From the NCBI GenBank assembly GCA_016722445.1, contig JADKIZ010000004.1:1-64000 (forward strand): a stretch of DNA of 64,000 bases. Direction: 5' to 3'. Made by a program: the position numbers and the translations under genes. Source of the DNA: Flavobacteriales bacterium (lineage in GTDB: Bacteria > Bacteroidota > Bacteroidia > Flavobacteriales_D > Sanyastnellaceae). This document shows, piece after piece, positions 35,887 to 44,577 of this stretch. The notes below the pieces were generated by a model. It did no database searches and was not told the DNA's origin. It was given only the letters and a program-made list of their open reading frames with translations. The stretch's first letter is position 1. Every line of letters starts with the position of its first letter.

Positions 35887-36396
35887 ATGAATTGGAATCT
35901 TGACGCTTCACACAGTGAAGTTACTTTTAAAGTTAAACACATGATGATCGCCAATGTTACTGGTAACATTGGAAAATTCGAAACAAAAGTTACATCCTCG
36001 GATGAAAATTTGGCCGATGCACAAATAGAATTTTCAGGCGACCTCAATACAATCTCAACTGGAGATAGTCAGCGCGATGGTCATTTGAAAACAGCTGACT
36101 TTTTCAATGTAGAAAAATACCCTAACCTCACTTTTCGATCTACTTCATTTGGTGGAGGGAAAATAAAAGGTGATCTCACGATCAATGACGTAACAAAAGC
36201 AGTAGAACTTGATGTTGAAGATGGCGGAACAGGAAAAGATCCATGGGGAAATACCAGACGCGGATTCACAGTGTCAGGTAAAATCCACAGAAAGGATTGG
36301 AACCTCGTTTGGAATGCACCTCTCGAAGCTGGTGGATTTTTGGTAAGTGATGAGGTACGCATCAATGCAGAAATTCAATTGATCAAAGTATCCTAA
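35887..36396 (+). CDS. YceI-family lipocalin-like protein
   Basis: 169 residues without signal peptide. MNWNLDASHSEVTFKVKHMM, then GHLKTADFFNVEKYPNLTF and GKIKGDLTINDVTKAVEL, are the YceI beta-barrel, which binds polyisoprenoids or other amphiphiles. In this cytoplasmic form the ligand is unknown. The ATG at 35887 is chosen because the family starts there; an upstream in-frame start would add 18 unrelated residues. A terminator follows. Confidence 0.88.
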   Translation: MNWNLDASHSEVTFKVKHMMIANVTGNIGKFETKVTSSDENLADAQIEFSGDLNTISTGDSQRDGHLKTADFFNVEKYPNLTFRSTSFGGGKIKGDLTINDVTKAVELDVEDGGTGKDPWGNTRRGFTVSGKIHRKDWNLVWNAPLEAGGFLVSDEVRINAEIQLIKVS

Positions 36397-36453
36397 TTTT
36401 TGTGTTTTGAGGAAGAAAAGGTGAAGTAGATATTTTGAAATAAGGGTTATATC

Positions 36454-36489
36454 AAGAGGATGGCAGTAGCCATCCTCTTTTCTTTTTCC
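36454..36489 (+). terminator. Terminator of the YceI gene
   Basis: AAGAGGATGGC pairs with GCCATCCTCTT around an AGTA loop (36454-36479), followed by a T-rich tail to 36489. Confidence 0.88.
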
Positions 36490-36600
36490 ATGAAGCACTA
36501 CCATAAAAAAGGTATTTTTCTATCATAGCTTCCATATCCACCAAAAGAGGTATTGAATGTCGATTATCATCTCTGGATTTTTGCCGACACATTTCATCAC

Positions 36601-37842
36601 ATGGTCTCACAAATATTAAAATCCAATTACCTGTTATTCCTTTTTGTGTTGTGTAATGTTGCCACACAAGCGCAAATCCTAACAGCCGAAGACAGTCTGA
36701 ATGCAGGTTTGCAACGACAATTCTCAAACACATACATCAGTGGATATGGCGAAGCGCTGTATACTGCTGATCTCCAAACAGACGTCAGTACAGCAGATCT
36801 GAGACGAAATGTTTTGTTCATCGGGCATCGTTTCAACGATAAAATTCAATTCTTCTCTGAGATGGAATTGGAACATGCTGCCGTATCCTCTGAAGGAGAA
36901 AACCGCATCGGTGGAGAACTTGCCATGGAGCAACTTTTCCTCAAATTCAACCTGAATAAAAACAACTACATCACGACCGGATTATTCATTCCGAGAATCG
37001 GAATCATCAATGAGAATCACCTGCCTACCACATTTAATGGGAACAACCGCCATCAGGTAGAACATCAAGTCATCCCATCCACATGGCGCGAACTTGGCAT
37101 CGGACTCTATTCCAATGTTCAAAAAATTCCAGGACTTAATTTATCCATTGCTTTGATGAATGGCATCAACAGCGCAGGTTTCGAATCAGGGTCTGGAATT
37201 CGCGATGGTCGTTCTGGAGGTAGTCAAGCCAATGCCTCGAATCTTGCCATTACCGGAGCCGCACTTTACTATTTCAAAAACTGGAGAATGCAAATCAGCG
37301 CCTATTATGGAGGTAGCGCAGGCATTACCAAAAGGGAAGCCGATAGCCTTCAATTGAGTTACGGCTCATTCGGAACACCTGTGGCTCTTGGCGAAGTGAA
37401 TTTGCAATACCTCTCACAGGGTTTCACATTCAAAACACTGGCAACTGCTGTAAACATTCCTGATGCGGCAACCATCAACCGTGCATACGCCTCTAATACT
37501 CCAGAACTCATGGCTGGATGTTATGCCGAAGTGGCTTACAATCTTTTTCATCATTCAGAAAAACTCAAATCAAAAAGTTTAACCATATTCAGCAGATATG
37601 AGTGGTTGGACCTCAATGTTGAAATTGCTGATAATGGTATCATCAATGATGCGTTCAAAAAAACCTACATCATAGCAGGATTCAATTATGCCCCAATTCG
37701 TGGCATTGCGTTAAAACTTGATTATACCCATCGCTTTACAGGTGAGCCTAATCCGATTTTACTGCAAAACCCATTTCCGCAAACCATACCCTACTTCACA
37801 TCAAACGGGTTTATCAATCTTGGAATGGCTTATAGCTTCTAA
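36601..37842 (+). CDS. Outer-membrane beta-barrel (porin-like) protein of the imelysin operon
   Basis: 413 residues with a signal peptide (YLLFLFVLCNVATQAQ). The mature protein shows regular amphipathic strands and ends in Phe (INLGMAYSF), as expected for an outer-membrane barrel. A DLRRNVLFIGHRFNDKIQFF strand pair resembles phosphate-selective-porin-like proteins. There is no plug or TonB box. It is the first gene of an operon with a Rieske lipoprotein (four bases later), an imelysin and a di-haem cytochrome; the barrel may let the substrate of that system in. The ATG at 36601 begins the signal peptide. Confidence 0.8.
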   Translation: MVSQILKSNYLLFLFVLCNVATQAQILTAEDSLNAGLQRQFSNTYISGYGEALYTADLQTDVSTADLRRNVLFIGHRFNDKIQFFSEMELEHAAVSSEGENRIGGELAMEQLFLKFNLNKNNYITTGLFIPRIGIINENHLPTTFNGNNRHQVEHQVIPSTWRELGIGLYSNVQKIPGLNLSIALMNGINSAGFESGSGIRDGRSGGSQANASNLAITGAALYYFKNWRMQISAYYGGSAGITKREADSLQLSYGSFGTPVALGEVNLQYLSQGFTFKTLATAVNIPDAATINRAYASNTPELMAGCYAEVAYNLFHHSEKLKSKSLTIFSRYEWLDLNVEIADNGIINDAFKKTYIIAGFNYAPIRGIALKLDYTHRFTGEPNPILLQNPFPQTIPYFTSNGFINLGMAYSF

Positions 37843-37845
37843 TCC

Positions 37846-38268
37846 ATGGAAAGAAGAATCTTCCTCCAAAAAAGCTGCCTGGCTTGCGGTAGTTTATTGC
37901 TGATGAACGCCAGTTTGAGTTCGTGTTCCACACTTCCACTCGTGCAAGGCAAAACAGAAGATCAGCAAATGTTTATTTCGAAAATGGAATTTGCTCAGGG
38001 TAATGTCATCATCGCACGAAGCAATAAAATCGACACGGACATCCTCATTCGGAAAAAAGAAAATTCGTTTGTGGCCTTGAGAATGATGTGTTCTCACGAA
38101 GAACAACCGCTCACTGCAACGGCAGATCAACTTCATTGCGTTTCACATGGCAGTTCGTTCAACATGGAAGGAGAAGTTTTACGCGAACCAGCAACCAAAC
38201 CATTGAAAAAATACAGAATTACCGAAACAGAAAACGCTATTATCATTCACCTCAATCAATTTGTATGA
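37846..38268 (+). CDS. Rieske [2Fe-2S] lipoprotein
   Basis: 140 residues. The N terminus carries two arginines and a hydrophobic segment ending in a lipobox-like SLSSC (about residue 27), so export and lipidation are likely; the RR pair (MERRIFLQKS) is compatible with Tat export of a folded iron-sulfur protein. The cluster ligands are in MCSHEEQPL and CVSHGSSFNMEGEV (canonical CxH and CxxH; the first loop lacks the usual glycine). The Rieske centre can pass electrons to or from the di-haem cytochrome two genes on. It follows the barrel gene by four bases and overlaps the imelysin gene. Confidence 0.88.
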   Translation: MERRIFLQKSCLACGSLLLMNASLSSCSTLPLVQGKTEDQQMFISKMEFAQGNVIIARSNKIDTDILIRKKENSFVALRMMCSHEEQPLTATADQLHCVSHGSSFNMEGEVLREPATKPLKKYRITETENAIIIHLNQFV

Positions 38269-39346
38269 AAGCCACTGCTCAATTTATGATGGCCATTGGG
38301 CTATTCACATTTGCTGTCTCATGCTCGAAAGATCCTGAAGTGACAGAACCAATTGTCAACACCACAGAAGATCTCGGTCAAAAAATTCTTGACGATTTTT
38401 CCAATGTGGTGGCCTTAGATATTTATAATGATCTTTCCTCAAAAACAACCTCGCTCTATGCACACGTTCAGGAGTTGCAAAATAATCCTGATGAAAACAT
38501 TCTGACTACATGCAAACAGGATTGGCGTGATGCACGTTCTTCTTGGGAAAAAAGCGAAGCCTTTCTTTTGGCCCGGTTTCCACCGAAAACATTGATCCGA
38601 GAATTGATACATGGCCTGTCAATTTTCAGGATCTTGAAGGTGAATTAGCGGGCACACAAAATTTTACGCACGAATACATCGAAGGATTGCAGGACGCGCT
38701 CAAAGGTTTTCATCCGATTGAGTATTTGCTATTTGGTCAAAATGGCAATAAAACACACACACAATTCACTTCAAGAGAGTTTGAATATCTTGTAGCATTA
38801 TGTGAAAACCTGAAGGAGCTTACAAGTGCGCTGGCTACATCTTGGAACCACAACAACAGCAACAGTTATGCATCCACTTGGATCAACGCTGGTTCTGGCA
38901 ACACCATTTATGCTACACGCCTTTCAGCCTATGAAGAAATGGTCAATGCTATGGCTGGTATCTGCAGTGAAGTAGCAGAAGGAAAAATGAATGAACCTTT
39001 CGTATTACAAGATCCTTCTTTAGAAGAATCTCCTTTTGCTTTCAATTCCATTACCGATTTCACCAACAACATTCGCGGAGTCGAAAATGTTTATCTCGCC
39101 AGTTTCAACGATGATGGCACTGGTCTGGAGGATCTGGTGCGTCAACATAATCTGTCGCTAGATTCAACCATCAAATCGAAAATTCAACAGGCCATAGCAT
39201 CTCTGCAAAACATCACTGTTCCATTCGGTCAAGCCATCGTTCAACAACCAGTTCAGGTGCAAAATGCCATTGATGCGATAGAATCATTGGAATCCACCAT
39301 TTCACAAGAACTGCTGCCATTCGTTCAATTGAACGGTGATCTTTAA
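38265..39346 (+). CDS. Imelysin-family lipoprotein (frame shift near 38568)
   Basis: About 360 residues, starting with a lipoprotein signal (LFTFAVSCSKDPE). The imelysin fold is two four-helix bundles. The GxHxxE motif is present in GFHPIEYLLFGQN, and IDTWPVNFQDLEGEL and GVENVYLASF fit the family. Imelysins (IrpA, EfeO-like) bind iron or other metals in the periplasm. The frame changes in a run of four T at 38566-38569: SEAFL and FGPVSTENIDPRIDTWP join if one T is added. Start ATG overlaps the Rieske stop. Confidence 0.87.
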
Positions 39347-39347
39347 A

Positions 39348-40748
39348 ATGAGATTTGACTTCATGAAATATTTTTCAGGAAAAAAAAGAGTGTTGGGTGG
39401 TATCATCTTGGTGATTGCCGCCCTTGCCGCATGTCAAAAACCCGAGACATGGAACGCTGAAGAATACAACGAATGGTATTCCGGCGGGAAACAAACAGTT
39501 TGGGATAAAAGTGCAGGCGCATTCAGTTCCATTTTTCCTGAAATCAGTGAAAGGAATATGTTTTTTCATGAAGTAGGTGACATGGCATTTGAAGCGACGT
39601 TTGTAAGCAGTGGCAATCTGAATCCGGGATTAGGACCATTGTTCAATAGCGTTGCTTGTACCTCTTGTCACATCAATGATGGCAGAGGAACTCCCATTGG
39701 TCCGGGAACACAAATGGTTTCTTTGTTGTTCAGAATGAGTATTCCTGGTGAAGATCCACATGGTGGTCCTCTTGCTGTCCCCGGCTACGGTGGACAACTC
39801 CAACAGAATGCCATCTTTGGTGCATTGTCTGAAGCGCAAATCGATATCAGTTATTCAGATGTTACTTCCAACTATGCGGATGGTACGCCCTATTCATTGC
39901 GTGTTCCGACATATACCATTTACGATGCATATCAATCGCTTCCTGCTGATGTTATGCTATCTCCGAGAATTGCGCCCGCCGTATTCGGCTTGGGATTACT
40001 GGAGGCAGTAAGTGAATCCACGATTCTCGAATATGAAGATATACACGACCTCGATGGTGATGGCATTTCAGGCAAGGCCAATTATGTATGGGATGTCATT
40101 GCTCAACAAAAAAGAATAGGCAGATTCGGATGGAAATGCGGGCAACCAACCGTCCTACAACAAAGTGCAGGAGCTTACAATGAAGACATGGGAATCACTT
40201 CATTCATTTTCCCCGTTGAAAGTTCGAATGGTCAACCGCAACACATTGATGATATTCCTGAACCGGAAATCAGTGATAGCTTGCTATATGCAGTAGCGGA
40301 CTATGTGCGAACACTCGCAGTTCCAGCCAGACGAGATGCGGACAACCCAATAGTGAAACAAGGCAAAAAACTCTTCATTGACATTGGATGCGCATCATGT
40401 CACAGGCCTATGATGCAAACTGCCGTTGATGTCTCATTCCCAGAAGTCTCGGCGCAATACATTTTCCCTTACACGGATTTGCTTTTACACGACATGGGAT
40501 CAGAACTTGCGGATAATCGACCTGATCACCTCGCCAACGGTTACGAATGGCGAACTCCACCTCTGTGGGGCATTGGTCTCACGGAAATCGTAAACGGTCA
40601 TGAAAATTTTTTACATGACGGAAGAGCACGCAGTTTAGAGGAAGCCATCCTGTGGCACGGCGGCGAAGGCGAAACAGCACAAAACAAATTCAAAAACTTG
40701 TCGGCAAGTGAGCGAGAAGCTTTGGTGAAGTTCTTGAGATCGCTCTAA
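39348..40748 (+). CDS. Di-haem c-type cytochrome (DUF1111/thiol-oxidoreductase family) lipoprotein
   Basis: 466 residues with lipoprotein signal (LVIAALAACQKPE). Two CxxCH haem sites are seen, CTSCHINDGRG near residue 105 and CASCHRPMMQT near residue 350, with GRFGWKCGQPTVLQQSAGA and HDGRARSLEEAILWHGGE, the family motifs. Related proteins are called di-haem oxidoreductase or putative peroxidase and are typical partners of imelysin. The start one base after the imelysin stop (ATG 39348; 39363 is possible) puts it in the same transcript. A ferric reductase or ferroxidase-like role in metal uptake is plausible but inferred. Confidence 0.88.
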   Translation: MRFDFMKYFSGKKRVLGGIILVIAALAACQKPETWNAEEYNEWYSGGKQTVWDKSAGAFSSIFPEISERNMFFHEVGDMAFEATFVSSGNLNPGLGPLFNSVACTSCHINDGRGTPIGPGTQMVSLLFRMSIPGEDPHGGPLAVPGYGGQLQQNAIFGALSEAQIDISYSDVTSNYADGTPYSLRVPTYTIYDAYQSLPADVMLSPRIAPAVFGLGLLEAVSESTILEYEDIHDLDGDGISGKANYVWDVIAQQKRIGRFGWKCGQPTVLQQSAGAYNEDMGITSFIFPVESSNGQPQHIDDIPEPEISDSLLYAVADYVRTLAVPARRDADNPIVKQGKKLFIDIGCASCHRPMMQTAVDVSFPEVSAQYIFPYTDLLLHDMGSELADNRPDHLANGYEWRTPPLWGIGLTEIVNGHENFLHDGRARSLEEAILWHGGEGETAQNKFKNLSASEREALVKFLRSL

Positions 40749-40750
40749 TT

Positions 40751-40787
40751 GAATTATGAATTATGAGTTATGAATTATGAATTATGG
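40751..40787. repeat. GAATTAT heptamer array
   Basis: Five heptamers (GAATTAT, GAATTAT/GAGTTAT variants) two bases after the di-haem cytochrome stop, filling the gap to the convergent YncE-type gene. Same family as at 3557. Confidence 0.8.
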
Positions 40788-40788
40788 A

Positions 40789-41853
40789 TTAGTTGAAAAT
40801 GATGCTGGATGAAATGAGGCCGGCGGTATATGATGCCTTTAGCTCGCCGGTTGTAGAATAGCAACTGATCACAGAAGGATTCACGTAGTCAGAAACCGAG
40901 GTTGTCCAGATATCACCAGTGGATGGATCCACATCAATGCTGCCAACACTTTCATTCAAAAACATAGCTTCCACTGGTACATCTTCGCCCAATGTGATGG
41001 ATTTTATTCCATTGAGCTCATAATAAATGATTGTACCTGCAGCATTCGCAGCTATATGCTTCGGATGAACACCAGCCGAACCAATCACACTGCTTGTTTC
41101 AACAACTTGTGAGGTATGGTTGATCCGGTATAAAGAAGCGAGCGTTTCTCCTCCCACCATCCAACCATCATTTCCACTACACATCACCCAGATATCTCCA
41201 GAAAAATCTTGTACAATATCCATAGGTCTATCACCGACAGCAATGGTGTTGATGACAGCATTCGTATTCACATCAATCACAGAAACAGTTGCGTCAAGAT
41301 CCCAACCACCACTGTTGCATACAAAAAGGTGATCACCATCCAACCACATTTTTTCCGGACCATTTCCCACCGGAATGTTGCCAGTAAGCGTATTGCTAGC
41401 CAAATCAAGGATATAAACTTGTCCGGCAAACGAACCATTTGTGATGTAAGCAGAACCATTACCTCCATCGATCAAATACCTTGGATAATCCATTCCGGTT
41501 ATCGTCGCAACATGTTGCATACTCTTTAAATCTACAACCACGATTTTTTGCGAATTGTTGAGGATGGCATATCCCCTTTCGCCAATCACAGTAAACGATT
41601 GCAAGACATCACCAAGCTCCACTCCATTCACAATCTGATACACATCATTCAGAATTCCATCTTCACCAATAAAACTGATAGAGCCATTGTTGCTCAGAAA
41701 ATTTCCTTCATTCACCACGAACTTTCCGTGAAGGTATCCAGTGTCTTCATTGGTGGGTGTAGTTGTTTCCACATTCTCATCCTCTTTCTTTTTGCATGAA
41801 AAAAGAGTCAAGAAAACGAAAGAGATCATTATGAGTTTATAATTCATCATCAT
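40789..41853 (-). CDS. YncE/DUF5074-type beta-propeller lipoprotein of the cobalamin locus
   Basis: 354 residues with lipoprotein signal (ISFVFLTLFSCKKKE). The rest is a repeating beta-propeller (VVDLKSMQHVATITG, VYILDLASNTLTGNIPVGN, VSVIDVNTNAVINTIAVGD), the YncE/DUF5074 type. In Bacteroidota such surface lipoproteins are often encoded next to vitamin B12 TonB receptors. It ends the cobalamin-riboswitch transcript that starts with the TonB receptor, so it should be derepressed when B12 is scarce. Role in capture of cobinamide or corrinoid is inferred. Confidence 0.8.
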   Translation of the reverse strand: MMMNYKLIMISFVFLTLFSCKKKEDENVETTTPTNEDTGYLHGKFVVNEGNFLSNNGSISFIGEDGILNDVYQIVNGVELGDVLQSFTVIGERGYAILNNSQKIVVVDLKSMQHVATITGMDYPRYLIDGGNGSAYITNGSFAGQVYILDLASNTLTGNIPVGNGPEKMWLDGDHLFVCNSGGWDLDATVSVIDVNTNAVINTIAVGDRPMDIVQDFSGDIWVMCSGNDGWMVGGETLASLYRINHTSQVVETSSVIGSAGVHPKHIAANAAGTIIYYELNGIKSITLGEDVPVEAMFLNESVGSIDVDPSTGDIWTTSVSDYVNPSVISCYSTTGELKASYTAGLISSSIIFN

Positions 41854-43819
41854 TTATTTTTTTGTAGGTAGGAAATTTGAATATTCAATTGGGTGACACG
41901 TCCCGGCATGGCATAGGATCGTATGGATTGATAAGCAACGTCAAAAACATTATCCACCGATATCGAAGGTTTAATGACAATTTGTTTCAGATTGATTGCT
42001 GTTCCAACTTCGATGTAACAAAGGCTGTAAGCAGGAAGTGAACGATAGATCAAATTACTTTCTTCGGTAAATCGTTCTGAATAATAGTTGTGCCGAAACC
42101 TCATGAAACCCTCACGATATCCTACTTCAACTCCAGCATGCCAAGTGTGTTTAGGCGTATAGGAAAGATATCTTGCTTCCGCAGAATTCCATACTTGATC
42201 ATTGACAAACAAAGCTTCAGTAAAACGATAGTTACCTTCTAATTTCCATATTATGTCACGATATGATCCATAAAGCTTCACAGGAAACTCCATACCACTC
42301 GTCCGCACCGTTTTATAATTCACCGGTGACCAATAACCACCTGTACCAGGAATCCATTGAATCCAATTGGTCACATGCCTGTTGACATATTTCATCCCAC
42401 TTTCAAAGTTGAAGTACTTAGAAAGATTGAACAAAACATTCAATCGAGCTTCCAACATTTTTCCTTCTTCCGGTTCTAAATCTCGGTTACCCCCCGGAAT
42501 CCAGAACAACTCGTTGAAATCGGGATATCGACATTGTTGCGCCACCATGACACCCGGTGTCAAACTCAGCTTATGAAAATGCCACCGATATGAATATTCG
42601 AAAGTGAAGTTTGGTTTCAACACATTCATTCGACTGTCGTATCGCCCCTCCAGTTGAAATTGATGAGCTTCCTTGCGCATCATCAAAGCCGAATTCAATT
42701 GACCCCAACTCATATTTTGACTGCGATTTTCATAATTTGTATTCCTCACTTCAGGCATCATCCATGTCAATCCATTCCTCACCAAAAATATTTTGCCAAT
42801 GCCCATTTCAATTTTTGCATCAGCATACCCAATTGCGATTTGATTTTTGAATTCACTCCCCATTGACCATCCTTCAATTTTTCATCCCTGTACCATAATT
42901 CTTCTTGAAGTAATGCCGCAGTGGCTGAATATCTGATTCGATTTCCAAAGTATCTGTACGCCAATTGCGAACGCATGACATTGTCATCTTGCTCTGCTGA
43001 ACTCATTCCCGACGACCCCATGATTTCAGGTAATTCCACTGACTTACCCTGCAACCAAACATGTGCGGCGAAATCTGATTTACCCTTATACAAGCGCAAT
43101 TCCTGCTGCATACCACGATTGATTCCATCGTTGTGTTGTTGTATCACATATGGATGTTCAAACAGAAAAGCATCACGGTAACCGAAATCATTTTGTATGT
43201 CTTGATAAAACATTCGGGTTCGCATCCACAAATTCCATTTCTCAGAATTCTGCGTTTTCAAAACAGGTACGCCAACATCTATTCCGGTAAAAGAATTGTT
43301 CAGTGTGTTCAGCGATGACACTACCCGAATATCAAACTTTTGAATGGGCTTTTTCGAAGTAAAAAATCCAATGGAACTTCCCAAATTAGAATTCGCTTGA
43401 TCAGTAAGAGAAGACGACTCATTCACTTCTACAGCATCGAAGAAAAAAACCGGTATCAATGACAAGTCACATGAGCCAAGGGAAAATGAGTTCACCGGTA
43501 CGCCATTCCAATAAAGCATCGAGTGATCCGAAGACATACCGCGACTTCTTACCGATGAAGCAGCACCAGGAGCTCCATTGCTCAATATCTGAAGATGCCC
43601 CATGCGATCCAGGTATTGCCCCATGTCGAATGTGAGCATACCCGACGCCCCATCCAACTTCAATACTTGCTTATCATAACTTGATTTTCCCTCTGCGCTT
43701 ACATGGACTTCATTGAGCACAAGAGTATCTGTAGCAGCCAGATTGCTCTGAGCTACTATTCTGCCAACAGACAGCATACACGTTATGATCAATGAAATGA
43801 TCTTGTTCTTTCGTTTCAT
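41850..43819 (-). CDS. btuB: TonB-dependent cobalamin receptor, BtuB-like (frame shift near 42846)
   Basis: About 656 residues; signal peptide KIISLIITCMLSVGRIVAQ. The plug domain has SVRSRGMSSDHSMLYWNGVP and DAVEVNESSSL, and the barrel has many aromatic strands, ending LNIQISYLQKNK. The cobalamin riboswitch upstream makes corrinoid uptake across the outer membrane the likely function. The frame breaks in a run of five A (plus-strand T at 42844-42848): GVNSK and NQIAIGYADAKIE join if one A is added. The YncE-type lipoprotein gene overlaps its stop by four bases. The start at 43819 opens the signal peptide. Confidence 0.87.
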
Positions 43820-43849
43820 GTCTGTTCCCGGACAATTACTCCATGCGCT

Positions 43850-44007
43850 TCTGGCAGGTCTTCTGACTTGTATCTTCCGGAAGCCTTCCCATACGTCTGA
43901 AGCGTACAGTGGCATAGATTTTCCGGAAATGGATGATACTTACAGCTGCGGGTACAGTCCCGGATTTACACCGGCCTTCCCTTTTCATCCCGCACAGTGC
44001 GGGAACC
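43850..44007 (-). promoter_or_regulatory. Cobalamin (AdoCbl) riboswitch
   Basis: The minus strand from about 44007 to 43850 carries the class signature: GCCGGTGTAAATCCGGGAC, then CTGTACCCGCAGCTGTAA, GCCACTG, GGGAAGGC and the B12 box AGTCAGAAGACCTGCC (43868-43853). The aptamer ends about 30 bases before the receptor start, so it probably blocks ribosome access when adenosylcobalamin is bound. It controls the BtuB-like receptor and, in the same transcript, the YncE-type lipoprotein. Confidence 0.94.
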
Positions 44008-44017
44008 AAAAGCGAGG

Positions 44018-44050
44018 CAAATTTAATGAACCATGGAAATCTTCCCCCAA
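44018..44050 (-). promoter_or_regulatory. Promoter of the cobalamin riboswitch transcript
   Basis: On the minus strand TTGG (44050-44047), a 21-base spacer and TAAATTTG (44025-44018) match the Bacteroidota pattern TTTG, 19-21, TAnnTTTG. Transcription would start near 44011, at the edge of the aptamer, which supports both features. Confidence 0.65.
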
Positions 44051-44092
44051 CAATAACGATTTTTGCATCATTGTTGCCATCTGCACCTCAAC

Positions 44093-44543
44093 GTGAATAT
44101 TCACCTCCATAAAATAGCATTCCTCTTGGTCGGATTCCTCGCTTGTCGAGGAATGTATTCACAATCCGACACCTTGGTCATTACCCTGCAGGATTCAGTG
44201 TTGATGGCAAATCTTCATGCGCAATTGACCCTCACCCCTGAACAAACAAAAATCATTGATCGCATCATTGCAAAAGATTCTGAAGAAATTGAAAACCTGG
44301 ACCAGGAGCATCGCCGATTGGCAAGAACAGAAGTCCAATCGGATGAACGAGATCAAAAAATGGCAGAGTTGAGGGAAAGAAAAAAAATCACTCAAAGAAA
44401 TGCGCGAACTAAATCTTCGATTGGCCATGACTCCAGATCAATGGAACATTTATCAGGAAAAAATTAAACCAGGGGTACCGGCTGTGATACATATGGGAAT
44501 GAACCATGATCGGGCGACATGCAAAGTGTGCATCCCAAAATGA
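44093..44543 (+). CDS. Spy-like (LTxxQ) exported protein with His/Met/Cys C terminus (frame shift near 44384)
   Basis: About 149 residues from a GTG start (MNIHLHKIAFLLVGFLAC); a TTG at 44063 is also possible. The signal segment ends in a lipobox-like FLAC. The mature part has two LTxxQ-like motifs, LTPEQTKIIDRI and MTPDQWNIYQEK, joined by a charged helix, as in Spy/CpxP/ZraP periplasmic chaperones. In a run of eight A (44380-44387) one base is extra or two are lost; correction joins ERKK to SLKEMRELNLRL and leads to the tail HMGMNHDRATCKVCIP. That tail holds H, M and a CxxC, which could bind copper or another metal. It is divergent from the cobalamin transcript. Confidence 0.65.
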
Positions 44544-44577
44544 ACGGTTGAAACATATTTCCGTATGATATTTGACC

